Assembly (NCBI GenBank): GCA_964474755.1
Contig: CAYYUG010000121.1
Location: 1 to 5,682 of the forward strand
Direction: 5' to 3'
Origin: GCA-2717185 sp964474755
GTDB lineage: Bacteria; Pseudomonadota; Alphaproteobacteria; UBA8366; GCA-2717185
DNA: 5,682 nt
Made by a program: the position numbers and the translations under genes. Shown piece by piece: positions 1 to 5,637 of the stretch. The stretch's first letter is position 1; every line of letters begins with the position of its first letter. The notes beneath the pieces are model-generated. The model had not been told where the DNA came from. It saw nothing but the letters and a program-made list of their open reading frames with translations, and ran no database searches.

Positions 1-210
1 TACGACCGCTACTCCTTTTCCGTTCTGCCACAGCTCGGTGCCCGAGTCGCTGGCGATGGACAAGCCTATCAATACTTAGCGGAAAGCATCCGAAAATTTC
101 CAGACCAACATGCTTTGAGTCAGCGGATTGCTGCCGCCGGCCTCGACCACATCACCGTACAGAACCTGTCGGGCGGGATCGCAGCCATTCACGCGGCGTG
201 GTGTATCTAA
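1..210 (+). CDS. ubiE: UbiE C-terminal part (ubiquinone/menaquinone C-methyltransferase), 5' truncated by the window edge
   Basis: Frame 1 is open from the first base to the TAA at 208-210 and encodes the last 69 residues of UbiE. UbiE is the SAM-dependent enzyme that C-methylates the benzoquinol ring in ubiquinone synthesis and demethylmenaquinol in menaquinone synthesis. Recognisable family signatures are YDRYSF followed by the P-x-LG stretch near residues 1-13, AYQYLAESIRKFP at about residues 23-35, and the C-terminal NLSGGIAAIHAAW block ending 2 residues before the stop. The SAM-binding Rossmann core lies upstream of the window, so its integrity cannot be judged. The visible end is intact and of normal form. 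The stop is 4 nt before the chosen ubiB start, consistent with one transcript and coupled translation, and ubiE-ubiB adjacency is common in alphaproteobacteria. The identification is by recognition of the motifs. Confidence 0.93.
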   Translation, partial: YDRYSFSVLPQLGARVAGDGQAYQYLAESIRKFPDQHALSQRIAAAGLDHITVQNLSGGIAAIHAAWCI

Positions 211-214
211 CGCC

Positions 215-1738
215 GTGATCCGATCCATCGCCAGTCTCCGGCGCCTGATCGACATCGCCAAAACCTTTGCTCGACACGATGCGCTGTTTCCGCTGGAGCG
301 AATGGGTGTGGCGCGGCCGATCGTAGCCGCCGCAAACCTTATTTCATGCCGGGCGGCAGAAGGGAGACCGGGCGAACGATTATCGGCTGCACTTGTAGAA
401 CTGGGTCCAGCCTTCATAAAGTTGGGACAGGCGCTGTCGGTCCGACCGGATCTGGTCGGAGAGGAAATAGCCGATGACCTTTCGAACTTGCAAGATCGCC
501 TACCACCATTTTCCAGCGGCGTCGCGCGTCGGACCATCGCACAAGCGTTGGGTAAACCAGTGGACTCGCTATTCGCCCAATTCGACGATGCGCCAGTTGC
601 CGCAGCATCGATCGCACAGGTCCACTTTGCAAAAACTCATGATGGCGACAAGGTTGCGGTCAAGGTACTTCGGCCCAACATCGAGGCCCACTTCCAGCAG
701 GATCTCCAGGTTTTTCTATGGCTGGCCCGGCTAGTCGAACGCACCCGGCCCGCACTGCGACGGCTGCGACCTGCTGAGGTCATCGAGACATTCGAAGCTT
801 CGGTCAAAATCGAGATGGACCTGCGGCTCGAAGCGGCGGCTGCCTCGGAACTGCGCGACAACACTGAGCATGACAGCGGCTTCCGGGTACCCAAAATCGA
901 TTGGGTTCGCACCGACCGACGGGTCATGACCTCGGAACGAATTGAGGGCGCCCGTATCGACGATCGCGCTGCGCTAGAGGTAGCGGGCTTCACCCCGCGT
1001 GAAATTCTCCAGCGGTCCGCAGAATCCTTCTTCAATCAAGTATTCCGCGACGGGTTTTTCCACGCTGATATTCATCCCGGTAATATGTTCGTCACCTCCG
1101 ACGGCACGCTGTGCCCTGTCGATTTTGGCATCATGGGACGGCTAGACCAAAAGACCAGGAACTATCTCGCCGATATGCTAATTGGCTTTCTAGATCGTGA
1201 CTACCAGCGTGTCGCCGAAGTTCATTTCGAAGCGGGTTATGTCCCATCCCATCAGTCAATCGGTGCCTTTACCCAAGCAATTCGATCTATCGGTGAACCA
1301 ATCTTAGGCAAACCGCTGCACGAGATATCACTGGCGCGCCTACTCGCTCACCTTTTTCAAGTTACCAAAACGTTTGAAATGGAGGCGCAGCCGCAATTAC
1401 TGCTATTACAGAAGACGATGCTGGTTGCGGAAGGGGTCGGCCGCGCGCTCGATCCGACGGTCAATATGTGGGCTCTCGCGCGGCCACTAATCGAAGAGTG
1501 GGTCATCTTCAACCGAGGTCCCGAAGCGCGACTGCGGCACATGGTAACCGACACCATTTCGACCTTGGAACAGCTACCACAACTGCTGGGACGTGCCGAG
1601 GCTGTTACCAAAGCGTTGCGCGACGGGCAACCGGTTCACAAAGGCCGTGAGGATCGGGTATTCGTTAAATTGCGGGCTGACTGGATTTTGTATGGGTTGC
1701 TTGGATTAATCGTAATTCTATTACTCACTAACCTGTAA
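215..1738 (+). CDS. ubiB: UbiB, ADCK/ABC1-family atypical kinase/ATPase of ubiquinone biosynthesis
   Basis: A 507-residue protein of the ABC1/ADCK/UbiB family, membrane-associated and required for ubiquinone synthesis. It acts as an ATPase-like accessory of the Ubi enzymes rather than a classical protein kinase. Residues with GTG 215 as 1: KxGQ motif KLGQ 69-72; Ala-rich nucleotide loop AAAS 129-132; VAVK with the ATP lysine K150; ExD motif E200-M-D202; catalytic loop HADIHPGN 283-290; metal-binding DFG 303-305. A hydrophobic C-terminal segment runs from about 490 to 506. E. coli UbiB is usually drawn with two such helices; I see one clear one. The frame stays open back to TTG 128, but that would bury 83 nt in ubiE and add a low-complexity, non-conserved leader. 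GTG 215 gives the usual beginning (RSIASLRRL then ARHDALFPLE) and sits 4 nt after the ubiE stop. No strong Shine-Dalgarno is visible, so coupling to ubiE is likely. All key motifs are intact. Confidence 0.95.
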   Translation: MIRSIASLRRLIDIAKTFARHDALFPLERMGVARPIVAAANLISCRAAEGRPGERLSAALVELGPAFIKLGQALSVRPDLVGEEIADDLSNLQDRLPPFSSGVARRTIAQALGKPVDSLFAQFDDAPVAAASIAQVHFAKTHDGDKVAVKVLRPNIEAHFQQDLQVFLWLARLVERTRPALRRLRPAEVIETFEASVKIEMDLRLEAAAASELRDNTEHDSGFRVPKIDWVRTDRRVMTSERIEGARIDDRAALEVAGFTPREILQRSAESFFNQVFRDGFFHADIHPGNMFVTSDGTLCPVDFGIMGRLDQKTRNYLADMLIGFLDRDYQRVAEVHFEAGYVPSHQSIGAFTQAIRSIGEPILGKPLHEISLARLLAHLFQVTKTFEMEAQPQLLLLQKTMLVAEGVGRALDPTVNMWALARPLIEEWVIFNRGPEARLRHMVTDTISTLEQLPQLLGRAEAVTKALRDGQPVHKGREDRVFVKLRADWILYGLLGLIVILLLTNL

Positions 1739-1831
1739 AGGTTGGACCAATATGGAAAAGAAATGTTGAATATACCTGAGCGCGCAGTAAATTAAATACA
1801 GCGTTTATCTGTAAATATTGCCGGTGATAAC
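1739..1831 (+). promoter_or_regulatory. AT-rich intergenic gap upstream of coaBC with possible promoter
   Basis: This is the longest gap between intact genes in the window (93 nt) and is clearly richer in A+T than the coding DNA around it. It contains TTGAAT at 1766-1771 and TAAATT at 1788-1793, 16 nt apart, a plausible sigma-70-type -35/-10 pair. A GGTGA at 1823-1827, 4 nt before ATG 1832, could serve as the ribosome binding site for coaBC. No convincing stem plus T-tract terminator for ubiB is visible, so read-through from ubiB is also possible. The promoter call is inference from spacing and composition only. Confidence 0.35.
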
Positions 1832-3046
1832 ATGGTGTTGCAGGGCAGGCGTATCCTTTTGATTATCTCGGGCGGCATCGCCGCCTTCAAATCGCTCGAC
1901 CTAATCCGACGCCTGCGCGAACAGGGTGCCTTAGTGCGGTGCGTCCTAACCAAAGGCGGCGCAAAGTTCGTCACACCTTTATCGGTATCGGCGCTCAGCG
2001 AAGAAAAAGTTTATCAGGATATATTTTCACTAACCGACGAAGCGGAAATGGGCCATATAAACCTTTCGCGCGAAGCTGACCTTCTGGTCGTCGCGCCAGC
2101 CAGCGCCGACATACTGGCCCGTATGGCAAACGGCCTCGCAAGCGATCTGGCAACGACTGCGCTGTTGGCGACGAACAAGCCGGTGATGGTTGCACCAGCG
2201 ATGAATGTGCGCATGTGGGAGCACGCGGCGACACAGGCGAACATCGACATTTTACGCTCCCGCGGCGTAGCGTGCATCGGACCCGTCGAGGGAAATATGG
2301 CCTGCAGCGAATACGGCTACGGTCGCATGAGCGAAGTGGAAGATATCGTCGACGCTATTACCAAGCATCTGGTTCCAGTTTCCGGGCCACTTGCAGGGCG
2401 GCGAGCGATCGTTACCAGCGGCCCTACCCATGAAGCAATCGACCCAGTTCGCTACATTGCCAACCGGTCGTCCGGCAAGCAAGGCCACGCTATCGCGGCC
2501 GCACTCGCCCGCAACGGTGCGGACACAGTCTTGGTAAGTGGACCAACCACCCTCCCCGACCCCATCGGGGTCACCATGGTCAAGGTCGAGTCTGCATGTG
2601 ACATGCTCGCTGCGTGCGAAAAGGCGCTACCAGCGGAAATCGCTGTCTGCGTTGCCGCCGTCGCAGATTGGCGCGTCGCGGATGCCGCCGCACAGAAATT
2701 AAAGAAGAATCTTAGCGCGCCGCCACCGCTGGAACTAGCAGAAAACCCGGATATCCTCCGCATCCTGGCCAAGGCAGGTAACAAGCGGCCCGTCCTCGTG
2801 GTCGGGTTCGCCGCAGAGACAGAAAACATTGTCGCCAACGCACAGGCTAAACGCAAAAACAAGAACACCGATTGGATCATCGCCAACGATGTTTCGCCAA
2901 AAACAGGGACCTTCGGCAGCAATACCAACACAATCCATCTGGTCAACCGGGCCGGCACCGTCGAGAGCTGGCCGACGATGACCAAGGACGAGGTCGCTGA
3001 GCGGCTGGTTTCACGCATGAGCAGCCATTTCTGCAACATCAAATGA
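1832..3046 (+). CDS. coaBC: CoaBC, bifunctional phosphopantothenoylcysteine decarboxylase / phosphopantothenate-cysteine ligase
   Basis: A 404-residue cytosolic enzyme of coenzyme A synthesis. The C-terminal CoaB joins 4'-phosphopantothenate to cysteine using CTP; the N-terminal FMN-dependent CoaC decarboxylates the product to 4'-phosphopantetheine. CoaC (about 1-180) shows the flavoprotein start ISGGIAAFK 12-20, the active-site histidine in MGHINLS (H75), the PAMNVRMW motif 122-129 with N125, and the substrate-recognition clamp ACSEYGYGRM 157-166 with C158. Many homologues have ACGE there, so S159 is a small departure. CoaB (about 188-404) shows TSGPTHEAID 195-204, IANRSSGKQGHA 209-220 with N211, and AVADW 276-280 followed by the lysine cluster K289/K291/K292. 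Length fits the family at about 400. ATG 1832 immediately precedes the conserved start and has GGTGA 4 nt upstream. Its stop overlaps the dut start (ATGA). Because CoaB consumes cysteine, it is a metabolic client of cysteine supply, relevant to the dead cysK downstream. Confidence 0.96.
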   Translation: MVLQGRRILLIISGGIAAFKSLDLIRRLREQGALVRCVLTKGGAKFVTPLSVSALSEEKVYQDIFSLTDEAEMGHINLSREADLLVVAPASADILARMANGLASDLATTALLATNKPVMVAPAMNVRMWEHAATQANIDILRSRGVACIGPVEGNMACSEYGYGRMSEVEDIVDAITKHLVPVSGPLAGRRAIVTSGPTHEAIDPVRYIANRSSGKQGHAIAAALARNGADTVLVSGPTTLPDPIGVTMVKVESACDMLAACEKALPAEIAVCVAAVADWRVADAAAQKLKKNLSAPPPLELAENPDILRILAKAGNKRPVLVVGFAAETENIVANAQAKRKNKNTDWIIANDVSPKTGTFGSNTNTIHLVNRAGTVESWPTMTKDEVAERLVSRMSSHFCNIK

Positions 3047-3495
3047 CCAAAGTCGCCGTCAAACGTTTGCCGCACGGGGCCGATTTACCACTGCCAGTAT
3101 ACGCAACCACAAACAGCGCGGGGCTCGACCTGCTAGCGGCAATCGACGCCCCGCAAACCCTAGCACCGGGCGACCGCGCTTTGGTCCCAACCGGATTGGC
3201 CATCTCGCTTCCGCACGGATTCGAAGCACAGGTGCGACCACGCTCCGGACTGGCCCTGAAGAACGGAATTACTGTGCTGAATAGCCCAGGCACAGTCGAT
3301 GCAGATTATCGCGGCGAGGTCGGCGTGGTGCTCATCAATCTTGGTGACAAGCCCTTCAAGATTTCGCGGGGCATGCGGATTGCGCAAATGATTGTTGCCC
3401 CGGTAACACAGCTGCTATGGCAGGAGCAGGAAAGCCTATCGGAGACCGCGCGCGGTGCCAGAGGCTTTGGTTCGACTGGAACGGAAGTCGGCTGA
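3043..3495 (+). CDS. dut: dUTP diphosphatase (dUTPase)
   Basis: A 150-residue homotrimeric dUTPase, hydrolysing dUTP to dUMP and pyrophosphate. This keeps uracil out of DNA and supplies the dTMP precursor. All five family motifs are present in order: I, AGLDLLAA 26-33 with D29; II, RPRSGLAL 65-72 with S68; III, GTVDADYRGEV 83-93, with D86, D88, Y89 and R90 of the uracil/catalytic site; IV, RGMRIAQM 109-116 with Q115; V, the flexible glycine-rich tail RGARGFGSTG 137-146 that closes over the nucleotide. Length is typical. ATG 3043 overlaps the coaBC stop by 4 bp (ATGA), so translation is almost certainly coupled. The coaBC-dut pairing is widespread in proteobacteria. No defects seen. Confidence 0.97.
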   Translation: MTKVAVKRLPHGADLPLPVYATTNSAGLDLLAAIDAPQTLAPGDRALVPTGLAISLPHGFEAQVRPRSGLALKNGITVLNSPGTVDADYRGEVGVVLINLGDKPFKISRGMRIAQMIVAPVTQLLWQEQESLSETARGARGFGSTGTEVG

Positions 3496-3500
3496 ACCTG

Positions 3501-3956
3501 ATGCTGCGGCTGACCAAAAAACTAATTTTCGCTATCGATGCGGTCGTCGACATCGCGTACAACGCGTCCAAATCCCCGGTGCAAAGTAAAGAGATCGCCC
3601 AGCGGCAGGGCATCCCGTGCCGTTATCTTGAACAGGTCCTGCAAAACCTAGTAAAATCTGGGGTCTTGCGCGGCGTTCGCGGACCGGGCGGCGGTTACTG
3701 CCTCGCCCGCGAGCGACGGCTAATTTCACTGGGCGAAATTAGCCGCATCGTAGATAAAATGGAAGGTACAGCTGACCCGCTGGAGGAACCAGGCGGATCA
3801 GAGCTTGGCCGCACCGTCCTCTACCCTCTCTGGCTCGAACTTCAAGAAGCCGCAATTCAGCATCTCGATGCGATCAGCATTGACGATCTCTGCGCCCGCG
3901 CCCGAGCCGCCGGCGTCCAATGTTCGGCGCCGGAAATGTTCGATTTCATGATCTAG
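3501..3956 (+). CDS. Rrf2-family winged-helix transcriptional regulator without IscR-type Fe-S cysteines
   Basis: A 151-residue cytosolic DNA-binding protein of the Rrf2 family. The start MLRLTKKLIFAIDAVVDIAY is family-typical. The helix-turn-helix covers about 28-51 (SKEIAQRQGIPCRYLEQVLQ), followed by the wing GVRGPGGGYCLAR 58-70 and the LGEISRIVD segment 77-85. IscR binds [2Fe-2S] through three cysteines near 92-104; the matching stretch here (about 88-105) has none. The four cysteines (C40, C67, C131, C141) are elsewhere. It is therefore not an IscR orthologue and more resembles the CymR-like branch linked to cysteine metabolism. The frame is open back to ATG 3417, but that lies inside dut and adds a non-conserved leader; ATG 3501, 5 nt after the dut stop, gives the normal family start and length. 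No good Shine-Dalgarno is seen, so coupling to dut is likely. The downstream cysteine synthase gene is the obvious ancestral target (inference), and that gene is now broken. Confidence 0.92.
   Translation: MLRLTKKLIFAIDAVVDIAYNASKSPVQSKEIAQRQGIPCRYLEQVLQNLVKSGVLRGVRGPGGGYCLARERRLISLGEISRIVDKMEGTADPLEEPGGSELGRTVLYPLWLELQEAAIQHLDAISIDDLCARARAAGVQCSAPEMFDFMI
3717..3745. repeat. Perfect 11-bp inverted repeat with 7-nt loop inside the rrf2-family gene
   Basis: The left arm CGGCTAATTTC (3717-3727) and right arm GAAATTAGCCG (3735-3745) are exact reverse complements separated by ACTGGGC. The arms lie in the codons for the RRLISLGEISRI region of the regulator. There is no T-run after either arm, so it does not look like an intrinsic terminator. 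It could be a protein-binding palindrome, an mRNA hairpin, or chance. Confidence 0.85.
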
Positions 3957-3984
3957 CATGATCATCAGGTCGCCATCAGATGAT
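3947..3984. promoter_or_regulatory. Cluster of short repeats at the rrf2 end / upstream of the former cysK start
   Basis: The heptamer CATGATC occurs at 3947-3953 and again at 3957-3963, exactly 10 bp (about one helical turn) apart. The second copy is part of an 8-bp palindrome ATGATCAT (3958-3965). Close by, ATCATC (3961-3966) and GATGAT (3979-3984) form an inverted pair, and CATCAG is repeated at 3963-3968 and 3974-3979. The 46-nt gap before the old cysK start is where an operator for the adjacent Rrf2 regulator would be expected, but nothing in the sequence proves binding. Confidence 0.25.
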
Positions 3985-4155
3985 AGGAAAAGCTCGAGCG
4001 ACATGTCTGGCGTACCCAGAGTTATTCGTAGCCCAATTTATGACAACATTCTCAACACGATCGGGACGAGGCCAGCCATGTGCCTATCGCGCCTAATGCC
4101 CCCCGACAGCGTGGAAACCAAATTTTTAGCGAAACTAGAATTTTTAAACACAGGT

Positions 4156-4161
4156 AATCAG
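4156..4161 (+). other. Frameshift 1 in the cysK remnant (apparent 1-nt loss beside the PLP lysine)
   Basis: The 5' frame ends in ...LEFLNTGN with AAT at 4156-4158, then CA at 4159-4160. The frame encoding VKDRIG begins at GTC 4161. Adding one base to CA restores a serine codon and the family order N-x-G-x-S-V-K-D-R-I. Without it the 5' frame terminates at TGA 4186-4188. Confidence 0.88.
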
Positions 4162-4586
4162 TCAAGGATCGCATCGGCTTGGCAATGACAGAGGCGTTAG
4201 AGCAAGACGGCAAAATCGAACCGTACAGGATAGTCGCCGAATTCACATTGGGCCATTCGGGGATCGCACTCACCGGCGTCCACGCGGGAAAAGGCTACCG
4301 GCTAATCTTGAAAATGCTAGTATTCATGTTAGCACAGTGGCTCAAGATACTAGTGCTGCTCGGTGCGAGGATAGACCTAGAACCGCCGCTTGGGAGAATG
4401 AACCGCGACATTGGCCGTGCTGATGCCATCAGCGCAGAGCTCGGCGATGCGATAATTCCGCAACAGTTCACCAATTCGGCCAATCCCCGTTTTGACCACA
4501 AAACAACAGCAAAACAAATTTGGCGCTACACCGACGGAGACCTGGACGGCAAGATAGCAGGCGTTGGCACATGCGGCGCATCGACG

Positions 4587-4622
4587 GGTTGCACAAGATT
4601 TTCAGCGAACACAAGCCTGATC
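4587..4622 (+). other. Frameshift 2 and internal deletion junction in the cysK remnant
   Basis: After GASTG the family-like reading moves to the frame starting at TTG 4589, giving LHKIFSEHKPD up to 4621. This fits the helix that follows the GTGGT-x-TG loop in cysteine synthases. The next recognisable family block, LIDEVI, begins at CTG 4617-4619 in the earlier frame. The overlap at 4617-4621 marks the deletion junction, with about 40 codons of the usual protein absent. The deletion size is estimated from family memory, not from an alignment. Confidence 0.75.
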
Positions 4623-4827
4623 GACGAGGTCATTTTGATCGCCAACGAGACTGCCTTCCGAACCGTACGGAATGTGGTGCGTATCAAGAGCATCCCCGCG
4701 AGCATATTTTCCGGTATAGCGATTGCAGCACCGCTTGAAATTTCGGAACGGCCGGATAGGGCCAACAAACGAATTGTGATCGCAATCCCCGCCTTCGCGG
4801 AGTACTGCCTATCCAAACTGCTATTTG

Positions 4828-4832
4828 AAGGA
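4828..4832 (+). promoter_or_regulatory. Ribosome binding site of the MoeB/ThiF-like gene, inside the cysK remnant
   Basis: AAGGA lies 7 nt before ATG 4840 and is the clearest Shine-Dalgarno in the window. It overlaps the codons for FEGN at the extreme 3' end of the cysK pseudogene. It decides the start at ATG 4840 over the in-frame TTG 4825, which lies upstream of this site. Confidence 0.75.
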
Positions 4833-4839
4833 AACTGAT

Positions 4840-5637
4840 ATGCACGCAGAAATCACTGATGACCAGCTTCTGCGCTACGCACGTCATATTATTCTCGACG
4901 AGGTCGGAGAGGAAGGGCAGCTGAAATTACTGAATTCCAAGGTTCTGGTTGTCGGCGCCGGCGGTCTCGGTTCACCTATCCTACTTTATCTTGCTGCGGC
5001 CGGTGTCGGAACCCTGGGTATCGTCGATTTCGACACTGTCGATATTAGCAACCTGCAGCGTCAAATCCTGCACGCCACCAACAGGGTTGGTGCCCCCAAG
5101 GTTGACAGCGCGATCGAAGCGATCCGGGCTGTCAATTCTGAAATCACCATCTGCCCACACAAGGGAAAGCTGACAGCGGAAAACGCGATGGAACTGGTCC
5201 GCGACTACGACCTGGTAACCGACGGCTGCGATAACTTCACTACGCGCTATCTGATTAACGATGTCTGCCATCTGGCCGGAGTCCCCCTCGTTGCCGGCGC
5301 GCTGCAGCGCTTCGAAGGACAGCTTTCTACTTTCAAATCGCATAAAGACGGACCCTGCTATCGCTGCCTTTTCCCGAACCCACCGCCACCGGCCACGACG
5401 GCAAGCTGCGAGACTGCCGGCATATTCGGGTCGATCGCAGGGGTAATCGGCACAGTGCAGGCAACGGAGGTGTTAAAGGAACTTTTGGGGCTGGGCGAAA
5501 GCTTATCGGGCAGCCTTCTGCTCTACGACGGGTTAAACACCACATTTCGAAAGATCAGGGTCCCGCCGGATCCTGCCTGCCCGCTTTGCGGCAGCCAGCC
5601 AACGATCACCTCCGTCGAGGTAGTCCCACAAAGCTAA
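4840..5637 (+). CDS. HesA/MoeB/ThiF-family E1-like adenylyltransferase
   Basis: A 265-residue cytosolic enzyme of the E1-like family, which adenylates the C-terminal Gly-Gly of a small sulfur-carrier protein (MoaD, ThiS or similar) so that it can be loaded with sulfur. Visible elements: RYARHI 12-17; ATP loop GAGGLG 39-44; DFDTVDISNLQRQ 63-75, with the ATP-contacting N71 and R74; K87; TDGCDN 127-132 with the catalytic-type aspartates D128/D131; R136; two zinc-binding pairs, C173/C176 (CYRC) and C247/C250 (CPLC); and C190 in TASCETAG, at the position of the ThiF/MoeB reactive cysteine. There is no C-terminal rhodanese domain, unlike MOCS3/MoeZ, so sulfur must come from a partner. Motifs alone do not separate MoeB from ThiF, so no symbol is given. 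ATG 4840 is supported by AAGGA 7 nt upstream. It sits 1 nt after the stop of the dead cysK and must be transcribed through it unless it has its own promoter. It looks fully intact. Confidence 0.93.
   Translation: MHAEITDDQLLRYARHIILDEVGEEGQLKLLNSKVLVVGAGGLGSPILLYLAAAGVGTLGIVDFDTVDISNLQRQILHATNRVGAPKVDSAIEAIRAVNSEITICPHKGKLTAENAMELVRDYDLVTDGCDNFTTRYLINDVCHLAGVPLVAGALQRFEGQLSTFKSHKDGPCYRCLFPNPPPPATTASCETAGIFGSIAGVIGTVQATEVLKELLGLGESLSGSLLLYDGLNTTFRKIRVPPDPACPLCGSQPTITSVEVVPQS

Larger units (their letters stand above)
4003..4838 (+). pseudogene. cysK: Decayed cysteine synthase (O-acetylserine sulfhydrylase) gene
   Basis: The remains of a PLP-dependent cysteine synthase, which would make cysteine from O-acetylserine and sulfide. 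From ATG 4003 the first frame reads IYDNILNTIG and LAKLEFLNTG, the family start, then breaks at about 4156-4161. The reading shifts to VKDRIGLAMTEALEQDGKIEP (K codon 4164-4166 is the PLP lysine), then KGYRLIL, PQQFTNSANP, TTAKQIWRYTDG and GVGTCG. A second frameshift at about 4587 exposes LHKIFSEHKPD in another frame. Roughly 40 codons, including the conserved PHKIQGIGAGF region, are then missing before LIDEVILIANETAF. The 3' part matches to the usual end (LSKLLFEGN). Active-site loops are also damaged: the substrate loop TSGNTG reads TLGHSG (4245-4262), the phosphate-binding GTGG reads GTCG (4569-4580), the SSGA element reads FSGI (4707-4718), and PDSGERY reads PAFAEYC. The many substitutions argue for real, fairly old decay rather than a sequencing error. 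The two longest open pieces (4003-4188; 4179-4838) are unlikely to make active enzyme. Confidence 0.93.

Noticed and set aside
128..214. Upstream extension of ubiB to TTG 128 (536-residue form)
   Set aside because: It overlaps the end of ubiE in another frame, adds a non-conserved leader, and the family N-terminus begins right at GTG 215.
637..1035. Minus-strand open frame inside ubiB
   Set aside because: It is a shadow of the UbiB kinase-like domain; the translation is Arg/Ser-rich with no family features.
1792..1807. CtrA-like TTAA-N7 half-site before coaBC
   Set aside because: TTAA at 1792-1795 is followed after 7 nt by GTTT rather than TTAA, too weak a match in an AT-rich stretch.
2452..3075. 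207-codon open frame on the minus strand across coaBC and the dut start
   Set aside because: It is a shadow of coaBC, whose + strand frame carries all the family motifs; the minus-strand translation is low-complexity Ser/Ala/Arg-rich with no recognisable domain.
3417..3500. Upstream extension of the Rrf2 regulator to ATG 3417
   Set aside because: It lies inside dut and adds 28 residues before the conserved MLRLTKK start; family length fits ATG 3501.
4587..4600. HKI at 4592-4600 as a remnant of the cysteine synthase PHKIQGIGAGF motif
   Set aside because: The following residues FSEHKPD fit the earlier helix after the GTGGT loop better, and no GIGAGF-like sequence follows.
4179..4838. The 219-codon open frame as a functional novel protein
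   Set aside because: Block by block it follows cysteine synthase but lacks the N-terminus, the active-site loop identities and a large internal block; it is better read as the 3' part of a pseudogene.
4825..4839. TTG 4825 as start of the E1-like gene
   Set aside because: The Shine-Dalgarno AAGGA lies downstream of it and points to ATG 4840, and the conserved region begins after 4840.
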